The notes: generated by a model not told the origin, from the letters alone. A stretch of DNA of 64,000 bases from Antilocapra americana (GCA_007570785.1 SRVM01047683.1:55284-119283), one strand, 5' to 3'; shown: positions 21,515 through 32,100, counted from the stretch's first letter. Numbers and translations: made by a program.

Positions 21515-24010
21515 AAGTGAGCATAGAAGGAACCTCCCTCAAGATATTAAAGGTTATCTATGATAAGCCCACAGCAAACATGATTCTCCATGGCGAAAAA
21601 CTGAAAACATGCCCCGTAATATCAGGAACAAGAAAAGGGTGTCTATCCTCACCACTATTATTCATATTTTTTAAGCCTTAGGTACAGCAATCAGAGAAGA
21701 AAAAGGAATAAAAAAAATTTAGGTTGGAAAAGAAGTAAAGCTCTCACTGTTTGCAGATGACATGACAGTATACAGACAAAACCCTAAAGATAGTATCAGA
21801 AAATTACTAGAGCTAAACAGCGCATTTACCAAAGTTGCTGGAAACAATACAATAAAATCACTTGTATTTGTATATACTAACAATGAAAAATCAGAAAGAG
21901 AAATAAAGGGGTCAATCTCATTCACCATTGTAACAAAAAGAATAAAATATCTAGGAATAAACTCACCTAAGGAGACAAAAGAAGTGTACACAGAAAACTC
22001 TAAGACACTGATGAAAGAAATCAAAGATGACATAAACAGATGGAGAGATATTCTATGTTCCTGGATAAGCCGAATCAATACTGTGAAAATGACTATGCTA
22101 CCAAATGCAATCTACAGATTCAATGTGATCCCTATCAAATTACCAATGGTATTTTTCACAGAACTAGAACAAAAAAATTCACAACTCATATGGAAACACA
22201 AAAGACCCTGAATAGCTAAAACAGTCTTGAGAAAGAAAAATGGAGTGGGAGGAATACACATTCCTGACTTCAGATTATACTACAAAGCTAATCATCAAGA
22301 CAGTATGGTATTGGCAACAAAACAGAAAGACAGACCAATGGAAGAAGTTAGAAAGCCCAGAAATAATCCCATGCACCTGAGGTTACCTTATTTTTGACCA
22401 AGGAGGCAAGAATATACAATGAGGCAAAGACAGCCTCTTCAATAAGTGGTGCTGGGAAAACTGGACAGCTACATGTAAAAGAATGAAATTAGAATCCTAA
22501 TGGCATCTGGTCCCATCACATCATGGCAAGTAGATGGGGAAACAGAGCAAACAGCTGCTGACTTTATAGTTTTGGGCTCCAAAATCACTGCAGATGGTGA
22601 CTGCAGCCATGAAAGATGCTTACTCCTTGGAAGGAAAGTTATGACCAACCTAGATAGCATACTTTGTCCACAAGGGTCCATCTAGTCAAGGCTATGTTTT
22701 TCCAGTAGTCATATATGGATGTGAGAGGTGGACGGTGAGGAAAGCTGAGAGCTGAAGAAATGATGCTTTCGAACTGTGGTGTAGGAGAAGACTCTTGAGA
22801 GTCCATTGGACTGCAAAGAGATCCAACCAGTCCATCCTAAAGGAGATCAGTCCCGGGTGTTCATTGCAAGGACTGATGTTGAAGCTGAAACTCCAATACT
22901 TTGGCCACCTGATGCAAAGAGCTGACTCATTGGAAAAGACCCTGATGTTGGGAAAGATTGAGGGCAGGAGGAGAAGGGGACGACAGAGGATGAGATGGTT
23001 GGATGGCATCACTGACTCAATGGACATGGGTTTGGGTAGATTCTGAGAGTTGTTGATGGACAGGGAGGCCGGGCATGCTGCAGTTCATGGGGCTGAAAAG
23101 AGCTAAACACGACTAAGCGACTGAACTTAACTAAACTAACACCATACACAAAGATAAACTCTAAATGGATTCAAAACCTAAATGTAACACCAGAAACTAT
23201 AAAACTCTTAGAGGAAAACACAGGCAGAACACTCAAGAACATAAATCAAAGCAAGATCCTCTATGACCCAACTCCTAGAGTAATGCATATAAAAAGAAAA
23301 GTAAACAAGTGGGACCTGATTATCTTCAAAGCTTTTGTACGGGAAAGGAAACTATATGCAAGGTGGAAAGACAGACTTCAGAATGTGAGAAAATAACAGC
23401 AAATGAAACAACTGACAAAGAACTCATTTCCAAAATATATGAACAGATCCTACAACTAAATACCAGAAAAACAAACAACCCAATCAAAACGTGGGGAAAA
23501 GATCTAAACAGACATTTCTCCTAAGAAGACACACCGATGGCTAACAAACATATTAAAAGATTCTCAATATCACTCATTTTTAGAGAAATGCAAATCAAAA
23601 CTACAATAAGATATCACCTCCCATAGGTCAGAATGGCCATCACCAAAATGCCTAACAATAAATGCAGGAGAGGGTGTGGAGAAAAGGGAACCTGCTTGCA
23701 CTGCTGATGCTAATGTCAAGTGACACAGCCACAATGGAAGATGGTAGGAGTAAAATACTAGGAATAAAGCCACCACATGAATCAGCAATCCGACTCTTGA
23801 GCGTATACCTTGAGGAAACCAAAACTGAAAAAGAAACCCAGGCACCCCAATGTTCACTGCAGCACTATTTACAATAGCTAGAAGAAGGAAACAACCTAGA
23901 CGTTCATTGACACACGGATGGATAAAGACGTTATGGTGCATATCCATAATGAAAGATTACTCAGCCATAAGAAGGAATGTATCTGAGTCAGTTCTAATGT
24001 GATGGATGAA
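21515..24010 (+). pseudogene. L1 ORF2 pseudogene (RT to C-terminus), split by BovB
   Basis: ORF2 supplies endonuclease and reverse transcriptase. Only the part from the middle of the RT onward is present. 21740-21775 encodes the catalytic box 'FADDMTVY'. The frame from 21762 runs 149 codons to a stop at 22209, and resumes in pieces to about 24010. The cysteine-rich C-terminal motif region at 23660-23700 survives only as '[14 protein letters not shown]'-like fragments across a shift. The nested BovB at 22501-23138 breaks the frame completely. Confidence 0.85.
22501..23138 (+). mobile_element. BovB LINE 3' part nested in L1 ORF2
   Basis: Begins 'tggcatctggtcccatcaca' and ends 'ctgaacttaactaaact'. 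L1 sequence breaks off at 22500 ('agaatcctaa') and continues at about 23138 ('aacaccatacacaaag') without loss, so the BovB inserted after the L1. A possible 4-bp CTAA duplication flanks it. Confidence 0.93.
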
Positions 24011-24447
24011 CCTAGGGCCTATTATACAGAGTGAGGTAAGTCAGAATGAGAAAGATAAATATTGTACACTAACGCACATATACAGAATCGAGAACGATGG
24101 TACCAAAGAATTTACTTAGAGGGCAGCGAAGCAGAAACAGACAGAGAGAACAGACTTAAGTTCACAGGGGGAGGGCTGCAGAGGGTGAGACGAGGGAGAG
24201 AGTAACTTGGAAGCTTACATTACCATACGTAACACAGACAGCCATTGGGAATTTGCTGAATGGCTTGGGGAAATCAGACAGGGGCTCTGCATCAACTAGA
24301 AGGGTGGGATGGGGAGGGAGATGGGAGTGAGGTTTAAGAGGGAGGGAACATAGGAATACCTATGGCTGATTCATGTTGATGTTTGACAGAAAACAATAAA
24401 TTTCTGTAAAACAATTATCCTTCAATTAAAATTATATTTAATTATTT

Positions 24448-24467
24448 AAAAATTTATATTAAATTCC
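24448..24467 (+). repeat. Target-site duplication, right copy
   Basis: Identical to 20246-20265. It directly follows the short AT-rich L1 tail. Confidence 0.95.
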
Positions 24468-24727
24468 TCCTAAATCACAACCTCCAGACTTTATTAAAAA
24501 GAGAATAATTCTATGATCTGTATCCACATTAGTGGATACAGCGGGTATGATACTGTTCATAGCTATATAACATGCTACCATGGCAGGGAAGGAGCGGAAC
24601 TGATGTGGGGGTGCAGCAGATCTTCTTGATATTTCTTTGCAGCTTCCTGTACATCTATAGTTATTTCAGATTAAAAATGTTGGAACAAAAACAAAAAAGT
24701 GGGGTGGATGGGTAAAATAACACTCAC

Positions 24728-24799
24728 CTGAGCCACAATAGACAGAATTCTTACCACAGTAATGAAAGCTGCAATTTTAACAGCTCCAAATCCTATGAC
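24728..24799 (-). pseudogene. MFSD14B: MFSD14B-like exon 8
   Basis: 72 bp, 24 codons, read on the minus strand as 'VIGFGAVKIAAFITVVRILS' plus IVAQ. This matches a transmembrane helix of MFSD14A/B (HIAT1-family) major-facilitator proteins, which sit in intracellular membranes with a hexose-transporter-like fold. It has a good acceptor (CATTTTCATAG) and donor (CAG|GTGAGTG). From memory of the human protein about 4 of 24 residues differ, including an Arg placed in a membrane helix. The next exon toward the 3' end was not found in 24.7 kb to the left. Exon numbering follows the human gene from memory. The open, splice-flanked state would fit a live exon, but exons 5 and 6 argue for a decaying copy. 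Confidence 0.8.
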
Positions 24800-25189
24800 C
24801 TATGAAAATGAACACATTTTGCAATACAGACATTATAATAAGAAATGTTATGTTCCATTAAAGCTATAGAATAAAACAGTTGATGAAAGTTCGTTAAACC
24901 TTGACAACAGAAATTTAGGCCGTGGTGAAAGTTACACCTATTTAACCAGTAATTTATAGCTAAGTCTGTCATAAGAAATGACGGTAAGCAGGCACAACTG
25001 AATATAACTAAAATTAACTATTAGCACAGTATTTTCTATTACACGTCTCCCTACTGTTTTCATATACTTTCCCCACTACAGTCCACCAAGAGCTATGTAA
25101 CATTACCCTCTACTAAGAGAAAAAATGAAGAATAGAAAAATTTGATTTTTGATGCTGTCAACATAGAATATATTCACTTGGCAAGTTAA
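24800..25189. other. Intron between MFSD14B-like exons 7 and 8
   Basis: AT-rich intronic DNA, no other features. Confidence 0.5.
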
Positions 25190-25370
25190 GTGGCTCTCAA
25201 CTTTGGCTGCACATTAAAATCCTATGGGCAACATAGAAAGGGAGAAGAGAGAAAAGAGATGCTGGAACCCACTTGATATCAATTAAATCAGACTCTCTGG
25301 GCCCAGACACAGGTATGTTTTAAAAAGCTCCCATGGCTATTCCAAAGAGCAGCCAGAGTTAGCTAGTAAT
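25190..25370 (+). mobile_element. MER5A-type hAT nonautonomous DNA transposon
   Basis: 'ctctcaactttggctgcaca' and 'ttaaaatcctatgggcaaca' at the left end, then 'aatcagactctctgggccca' in the body. An old mammalian element. Confidence 0.7.
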
Positions 25371-25667
25371 GATTTCTAAACCTCTTAATCTGAAGAGCAG
25401 CTATGGAATGCCTGAAACTTTGAAGTTTTAAACATCAAGTTTTTAAACTTAGTTTGCCATCTATTGAAACGTTATAAAATCCAGAAAAAAACTTTAAAAA
25501 TTATTGTAAATAATCTTCACACTTCATAAATGATTGTATTGCTTCAAATCACACAATTAGCTAATGAAAGAGACCTAGAACTTCTGGTTCCCAAACCAGT
25601 GCTCCTGACATTAACACTAGTCTATAACTCTCCAATCAAATGCAAATTTAAAAAATTGGAATCTATG

Positions 25668-25872
25668 GTGGTGGTGGTTTAGTTGCTAAGTCATGTTGAC
25701 TTTGGCAACCCCATGGACGGTAGCCCACCAGGCTCCTCTGTCCATGGGGATTCTCTAGGCACGAACACTGGAGTGGGTTTCCATGCCCTCCTCAGGGGAT
25801 CTTCCCAATCCTGGAATTGAACCGAGGTCCCCTGAATAGCAGGCGGATTCTTACCAGCTAAGCTACTTGAGG
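25668..25872 (-). repeat. Bov-tA SINE, reverse
   Basis: 'ggtttagttgctaagtcatg', 'cccaccaggctcctctgtcc' and 'aattgaaccgaggtcccctg' to 'taagctacttga'. It lies in the intron 60 bp downstream of exon 7 on the gene's strand. Confidence 0.92.
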
Positions 25873-25934
25873 TTTTTCCATAAAACACTTCAAAACAGAT
25901 CCCAATCTCTGATTTTCCAGCATTCCTTACTCAC

Positions 25935-26048
25935 CTGCCTGAGATAGAGACAAAAACTTGAATACTGTCCAGTTTCAGGAAGGTATGAAAGAAAAACAGT
26001 GATGCAGATTAGTAAAATGGTAGAATCTTTTCCAGCTTTCTTCAGTGA
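25935..26048 (-). pseudogene. MFSD14B: MFSD14B-like exon 7
   Basis: 114 bp, 38 codons, phase 0 at both ends, reading 'SLKKAGKDSTILLICITVFL' then SYLPETGQYSSFCLYLRQ. It corresponds to the cytoplasmic loop end and a transmembrane helix followed by the conserved SYLPE..GQYSSF..YLRQ stretch of MFSD14 proteins. Acceptor TTTCTAG and donor CAG|GTGAGTA are sound. About 4 of 38 residues differ from the human protein as I remember it, among them F to C in a conserved stretch. Best preserved of the four exons. Confidence 0.85.
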
Positions 26049-26681
26049 CTAGAAATAAGCAGAAACAGAAACATAAAAAGCAAATAGATACTGATGTCAC
26101 TGATATTCTGGGATATTAGCTTCACTGTGTTTTGATTTCTTAAGGTGGATAACAAAAGATGAATGGATTAAAAAAGGAAGCGAGCCTTAACATTAAATAT
26201 ATTACCAACTCTCTAAAGATGTTACAAGTCCTAATTTCAGAGGGACATATTCCAAAACTATTACAGTCTTTTCTCTTTTCTTAAAAAAACATTTTTGCTC
26301 ATCTTTGTTAATACTGGTTCACATATGAAACAGATCCTGAACGTACTATGAACAGACTCTGAAAAATAAAAAAAACACACTGCTCCAGAACCTTTTAAGA
26401 AAATCTCATCTATTTTCACTCATAATACACTAAAGCCACAACCATTACATGGTTTTCATTACACAAATTTATTCTTTAAGATGTTTAATACATTTGCTCA
26501 CACAATTGGCAGAAAAATAAATGTGCTCCAGTTACGGGGTCAGTGACAAGATTCTCTGACTAGTAACAACTTTTTCAGTACTATTCCTATGTCCAAAATC
26601 CTTTCACCCTTTTCTGCACAGGATGTTTGAGTAGACCAAAAGTGCATCAAGTGCATCTCTTGTCTCCTATGGTAACTACAT

Positions 26682-26720
26682 ACTTCAGTTCAGTCACTCA
26701 GTCGTGTCTGACTCTCAAGA
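26682..26720 (-). repeat. Short BovB/Bov-tA head fragment
   Basis: 'cttcagttcagtcactcagt' followed by 'cgtgtctgactct', then unrelated DNA. Confidence 0.75.
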
Positions 26721-26914
26721 ATTATCAATTTTATATATTCTTTGGTATATAGTTCACCTCTGTCCCTTATTTGCAATTAAACCTTTTCTATTTTTACTAG
26801 AGAAAAAAATAAACCAGCAACTGCTAGGATGCTTGAATCTGCAGAAATGCACTTTTATTTGCACAGTTTAGAAAAATATTTAAGGAAAGTAAGAGTTTTC
26901 ATGTTTTTATTTAC

Positions 26915-27133
26915 CTCAAAAGGGTCGGCTTGTTTCCAAAAACTCCGCGCTCCCGAGGAGAGAGGTCTCATTTTCTCTGGCAACGATTCCGGATCAGCCA
27001 AGAAGATGAAGCAGATGTCTAGAAGGGCTACCACTGTGGCTGCCAGCACGACAAGGCCGCCTCCATAACTGGCAGAAAGGTACGCTCCAATGGTCGGGCT
27101 GGGGACCAGGCTGGCTGCAAACGCGGCTGAGAC
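26915..27133 (-). pseudogene. MFSD14B: MFSD14B-like exon 6, acceptor altered
   Basis: 219 bp, 73 codons, opening 'VSAAFAASLVPSPTIGAYLS' and ending QADPFE before donor GAG|GTAAAT. It covers the central helices and the loop with PESLPEKMRP of the MFSD14 transporters. Roughly 14 of 73 residues differ from remembered human MFSD14B, many at conserved spots (for example GDS to GGG, and WGAQISW to SGARSFW). The bases before the expected first codon are CCCTGG, not AG. The closest AG is six bases further out and in frame, but has almost no pyrimidine tract. CpG-richer than its surroundings. Most likely a decaying exon. A live, fast-evolving paralog using the shifted acceptor is the alternative. Confidence 0.8.
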
Positions 27134-28539
27134 CCAGGGCTGCATCCAGGACATGTGCACGCCCACACGCCTGTCTCCAGCCAGGGCCCCACAGGGGCGC
27201 ATCTAAAAACCATCCCTCTCTAACTTTAAAAAGACAAAGGGTTGTACTGCACACAATTTTAAAGAATGAAAAGTAATTTTAAGAATTTGCTCACAAGTTA
27301 ATAACTAATTTGAATAACTTTCTAATTCTTGTAGCTTCTAAAAGCTACACGAATAAAAAAATTAACTTAGAAATAAAAGTTGTAAAACCTTTCCCACAAA
27401 TAAACCACATATATTTTAATCTTCTGTAATTAGGCAACATGGATATAGAGAGAAAGGAACAGAAAAAGTTTTCGCAGGCTTGATAGCAGAATCTACAAGT
27501 TACTAAGAAACTAGGCTTGATTTCATCTTCCAAAACTGTGCACTGTTTCACCATTTCATTAGCACTAACTGGGGGAGGAAACTCCTGCAAGTCTTAGAAA
27601 AAGCTATATAACAAAAACAACAAAGATCCAAAGAGATTTGTTGAGGGAGACCTCAAAAGCTTTTTAATGAGAGAAATTCCTAGGCTAGGAGTTTCTGTCA
27701 TGCTGTCACCCCAACATCCTGATACCAAAGACCACTGAGTCAACTGATCACACTTACAACTTGAATCCATGCGAAGCTTCTTCACACTGCTTCCCTATAA
27801 GCATGCAGAAGGCTCTCTTGATTTTGAAATGTAGTCTGAATGTTCAGAAGCTTAAGTGGTGAGTCTCCAAATTATAACCAGACTGAGTGTGAAAAGCACA
27901 CTTATAAGCTGGTCGTCTACACTTCTAATAAATTTTAATAGGAACTACAGAAATCATTAACTATGACTGAAATTATGACTCCTGGGTAACCAATGACACT
28001 CTTCCATCATCCATAACCCCCAAGTGACTGTAAAAATGCAATGTATTTGTATTGTATTGTTACAATACAAATATACAATGTATTGGTATACATACCAAAA
28101 TTATAAAACCCAAATGTTAAAAAATTTCGGGGGAAATAAAGGAAGTACATAGAATTCCAATTTGAGGAATACAAATTCCCTGGTTCAATAATTATTGAGT
28201 ATTTATATGTGCTAGAAAAAGAAGAAAACAGAGCTCCTGCCCTTAATTACATAGTATTCCAAGGGCAAAGAACTAAAGATCTTGGAGCATACAAATATCT
28301 CATTAATTTTCAAAAAGCCATTTTTAATTCTATCATCATAATCTATTATTTATCTGTAAGGTAGCTTGCAAGCTTTTTTTCTTTTTTCAAGCTTGTCATC
28401 TCAACATATAACACATATAGTTAAATGTAAAGGTTAGTCATTAGCCAAACCCTTAGTCCTATGATCCAGGCCAGGCAGCCTACAGCCTGGAGGGCATACT
28501 TCAGCAGGCTGCTCCTCCAACTAACTTCTTTCAACATAC
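27134..28539. other. Intron between MFSD14B-like exons 5 and 6
   Basis: AT-rich intronic DNA with no second gene. The perfect inverted repeat at 28044-28073 is listed separately. Confidence 0.5.
28044..28073. repeat. Perfect inverted repeat, 13-bp arms, 4-bp loop
   Basis: 'tatttgtattgta' at 28044-28056 and its exact reverse complement at 28061-28073 are separated by TTGT. The TACAATG motif recurs just outside. Confidence 0.9.
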
Positions 28540-28625
28540 CTATGAACAGGCATTATTATAACTGGCAACTTACAGATGAAGAACTAAGCTAGAGAGAGGT
28601 TGGGAAACGAAGTCATGATCACTTT
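28540..28625 (-). repeat. MIR SINE fragment, reverse
   Basis: 'acttacagatgaagaactaa' followed by 'gagagaggttgggaaacgaa' matches the reversed MIR 3' part. Confidence 0.65.
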
Positions 28626-29439
28626 GGTTCCAGAAGTCTCTCTCTCTGAAATCCTTCCTTAAATACTACTGCTTAGCACAATAGCTTTATGAGGGAATTT
28701 TCTGAGGAAGGCAAAAGAACAAAAATCTAATAAAACTGAAGAGGAATGAGTGTTCCTTGCAATGTTGAGAAAAGCTTCACAAGTGTGATAAGGGAAGCCT
28801 CTGGCACCCCTCAACTCCGCTGACCAACCCACAAAAGCCCTCCTTGAACATCCAGCCTTCTGTGAAGCATTCCTATCTCTTTCTCCATCTGTCCTCCTCC
28901 ACAGCACTCAGGTAATGCCCCTGTTTAAGGACATGACATGAGAAACACTCAAGGGAGGAGGGAAGGAAGGAAGAGCAAGAGCTAGAGGGCAAGAGGCTTG
29001 TAGAAGTTTTTAAACTACTGATGTCTAAGTCAACAAACCAGAAATGACTGTTGTGTTTTGTGGAACAACAGTAACTGGCATATATGTCCATCACTGATCC
29101 GTACAATTATTCACTCACTCAGCACTGAATGACTGCTTACTGTCTTCCAGGAAGTGGAATTTAACAGAAAGAAGAAGACTCAGGAGAGAAGTAATCTGAG
29201 TTTTTGGCTTTCAGTCCCTCTCCAACCATTCAACAATCCAGTCAGGTTCTCTTTCTTCTTCCATCTTCTTATTATAAACATTTCAAACACAACAGAGTGG
29301 AAAGAAGAACAAAATGTACACTAAAGGGGAGCAAAATAAGCTACGCAAAATGTGCCCCTTTGGCATGTGGATTGTTTCAAGCAGAAGGCAACTGTAACCC
29401 AGGAGACTCAGGCAAAGCTTTTTACCTTTCCCATAACAG
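28626..29439. other. Intronic or intergenic, no gene
   Basis: Minus-strand frames of 77-82 codons at 28659-29106 are compositional and lack splice or domain support. Confidence 0.4.
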
Positions 29440-29505
29440 CCTACTGCAGTCCACAGGGTCTAGGAGTCAGACAGGAGTGAGGGACCGAAGGACTGAATTT
29501 AACTG
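29440..29505 (+). mobile_element. BovB 3' tail fragment
   Basis: 'cctactgcagtccacagggt' and 'gtcagacaggagtgaggg' ending 'gaaggactgaattt', a diverged BovB terminus. Confidence 0.7.
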
Positions 29506-29882
29506 ATAACAACCTAAAAGAACTTAGAAAGGAGGCCTATACCAAGAAATACTGGTAAATACTAAAGGTAACTTTTTACATTAGATACGAGATGCTAAAG
29601 ATAACTTTTTATATTAGAAAGATAATACTATGATAAACATATATACTAAAGATAACTTCTTATATCAGAAAGACTTACCTACATGTAATTTGGTTTGCTC
29701 TCCTCATCTTCCTGTGAATTGTCTTCTTTCCCTTTGAAGTCCCAGACCCCCACAGTCTTTCTCCTTAGCTCAGGATGGTATACAGGCCTCAACCTCTGAC
29801 AGTCCTTGAGTCTCTCACATCTTTGTGAGACTCCCACACATATGAAATTCAATTTGTTTTTCTCCTCTAAATCTGTCTTTGG

Positions 29883-29997
29883 TTTTAGTTGCTAAGTCGT
29901 GTCTGACTCTTGCAACCCCATGGACTGTAGCCCACCAGGCTCCTCAGGATTCCCTAGGTAATAATACTTGAGTGGGTTGCCATTTTCTTCTCCAGGT
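29883..29997 (-). repeat. Bov-tA SINE, reverse, partial
   Basis: 'gttgctaagtcgtgtctgac', 'tgtagcccaccaggctcctc' and 'gagtgggttgccattttctt'. Confidence 0.9.
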
Positions 29998-30035
29998 TCT
30001 CTCCAACTTTATGTCAATTTAATTATTTGGCTCAC

Positions 30036-30218
30036 TCTTCCCTTGTGGCTCAGCTGGTAAACAATTCACCTGCAATGCGGGAGAACTGGGTTTGATCCCC
30101 GGGTTGGGAAGATCCTCTGGAGAAGGGAAAGGTTACCCCACTCCAGGATTCTGGCCTGGAGAATTCAATGGACTGTATTGGGTCACGAGGAGTTGGACAC
30201 AACTGAGCGACTTCAGTT
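30036..30218 (+). repeat. Bov-tA SINE
   Basis: 'cttcccttgtggctcagctg', 'gggtttgatccccgggttgg' and 'gagttggacacaactgagcg'. Only 38 bp from the inverse copy to the left, so a transcript through both could fold back on itself. Confidence 0.92.
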
Positions 30219-31025
30219 CCTTAACTCAAAGAACCTAGAAGAGAAGAAGGGAAAACGTTCCCTCTTCACACCCACACACCACAGAGGTTCACACACTGAG
30301 CACATGCCCACAAATGCTCGCCTGTCATTTTCCCCCCTTGAACCACTTAAGGATTTCTCAGAGCTGTGACACGCTGACCTAAATGGCTGCAGACTGCAAT
30401 CTTTTATCAGTCTTTCTTCTACATAATCACAATGCCAATATCTTGCCTAAGAAAATTAGAAGTGACTTTCTAATATTCAATGATCACAAAAAGGTCTCCT
30501 ATAACTTTTGTTATTGACTCAACAATTATTTCCTGAATGGATGCAGTCCGTTTCCGTTATTTTATTTTCTGTATATATATTTTTCCGTATATATTATTTT
30601 CCAAATAAGTGTCTGAGTCACACAACCTGCAATACAGTGACAATGAATTAACATGACTGAGGTTCCATCATCTCTCCAATTCTAATTAGGTGCACAGAGA
30701 TCTATGATTGTAGCAACTGTTGACTGTTTATGGTTCCTCAAGGGATCACCTAACAAGAAACGACTCAAACCAAATTTTAAAAAACTTTGCAAGTGACAAC
30801 TCCCATATCCTGGCAATCTTCCAACTCTAAAACCAAAGGATAAACCAGTAGCAATTTCTATCCCACTATTTTTAGTTTCTCACAAGTCTCCTTTTTTATT
30901 TCAACTGTTTTGGATTTCCTTTACATAATTAACACTATTTAAATTAAAAGCTCACATTCTAGTCAATTTTTAGTAGAAAGTTTATTATTTCTCTGGTTAA
31001 AAAACATCATCTATTATTATCTTAC
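30219..31025. other. No gene seen
   Basis: AT-rich flank immediately downstream (gene strand) of exon 5. No repeat recognised. Confidence 0.4.
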
Positions 31026-31139
31026 CCATCCATAAGCAGTACTTCGCTCAGGTTCCTGAGTGACATCAGCTACATAGGCAAATATCACACAGAATGTCAC
31101 TGAGAAGACTCCAGATATGGAAACCATTGCCAAGTACCA
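31026..31139 (-). pseudogene. MFSD14B: MFSD14B-like exon 5, acceptor lost
   Basis: 114 bp, 38 codons, reading 'WYLAMVSISGVFSVTFCVIF' then AYVADVTQEPERSTAYGW. This is the helix plus the MFS signature-like loop AYVAD.T.E.ERS.AYG shared by MFSD14A and B. The donor TGG|GTAAGA is intact. Upstream the sequence is 'aaataaactttttatatt' directly before TGG, with no AG in the preceding 35 bases, so this exon has no usable 3' splice site at the expected place. About 5 of 38 residues differ from remembered human MFSD14B. Exons 1-4 could not be found in the remaining 33 kb upstream. Confidence 0.85.
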
Positions 31140-31276
31140 AATATAAAAAGTTTATTTTAAGCATTCATGAGAGAAGTAGTGTATATACACTTTAACAATC
31201 AAAACCAAAGATACCATGTAAAGGTTATAAACCAAACAATAAATTGTAAAAATACACGCATATTTAAAGATATAAA

Positions 31277-31410
31277 GTGAAGTGAAGGAGAGTGACGTCG
31301 CTCAGTCGTGTCCTGACTCTGTGGGACCCCATGGACTGTAGCCTGCCAGTCTCCTCTCCATGGGGCTCTCCAGGCAAGACTACTGGAGTGGGCTGCCATT
31401 TCCTTCTCCA
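31277..31410 (-). repeat. Bov-tA SINE, reverse, partial
   Basis: 'gtgaagtgaaggagagtgac' head, 'ggactgtagcctgccagtct' and 'aagactactggagtgggctg'. It ends before the tRNA part. Confidence 0.9.
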
Positions 31411-31639
31411 ATTAAAGTTATAAAGGACAACTAATAAAATTACAACCAACATGGAGAGGAAGTAGAAACATAGCAATATTGTCATTGCTCAAGAGGTGTC
31501 ACTACATGCAGTTTAAGAAAATCAAAACGTAAGAGTATGCAGTAAGTTAGTTTTAATGGTAGCCAGAACAGAAATGAAAACTTTCTCCATTTCTGAGTTT
31601 CAGTTGAGAAAAATATGTATACACAAAAGCAGGAAGCAT

Positions 31640-32100
31640 TTTAAAAACTAGTATAAGACAAAACATTTCTACCATATAAATAAATGCTTAACAAAAATCG
31701 AGTTAAAATATTAGCCAACAGAATCTCATAGAACAAAAAGTAGTGCTTTAATTCGAGGATGTAATGATGTTTCAATATTAAAAATCTATTAATATAATTA
31801 ATCATGGTAATAGATTTAAGTAGAAAATTCAAATCATCTCCACTGATACTAATGGCATCAAAACTTGATATTCCCTTGATTAAAAAAAAAAATCTCTAAA
31901 CAAAATAGGAACAAGTATTTTTCAACCAAAAAGCTAGTTTGATACTCAAGGATGAAACATAAGATTTCCTTCATATACATGAGGAAGATAGGTCCATAAT
32001 CATCACTTTTATTTAACAGTAATAAAAGATTTATATTTTATGCATTAGTCAATACAAGCAACAGAAGCAGCAATATGAAAACTGGAAGAGAAGAGGCAAA
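31640..32100 (+). mobile_element. Old L1 ORF2 fragment
   Basis: 'aatattagccaacagaatct' and 'ttcgaggatgtaatgatgtt', followed by 'ctattaatataattaatcat', parallel the L1 RT block [24 protein letters not shown]. Heavily decayed. Confidence 0.6.

Larger units (their letters stand above)
20266..24447 (+). mobile_element. Bovine L1 with both ends, internally deleted
   Basis: Starts at 'aaagggaacaagatggtgga' (the consensus L1 5' start), has a GC-rich 5' UTR to about 21510, then jumps into ORF2 within the reverse transcriptase region, continues through ORF2 and ends with the G-rich 3' UTR and 'ttatccttcaattaaaa'. ORF1 and the endonuclease half of ORF2 are missing. A BovB copy is nested at 22501-23138. 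Perfect 20-bp target-site duplications bound the whole. Confidence 0.95.

Noticed and set aside
21500..21525. The L1 deletion junction as a product of L1 RNA splicing.
   Set aside because: From remembered L1 sequence, the ORF2 bases just before the junction do not end in AG, so splicing is not favoured. Left as a testable option in the findings rather than asserted.
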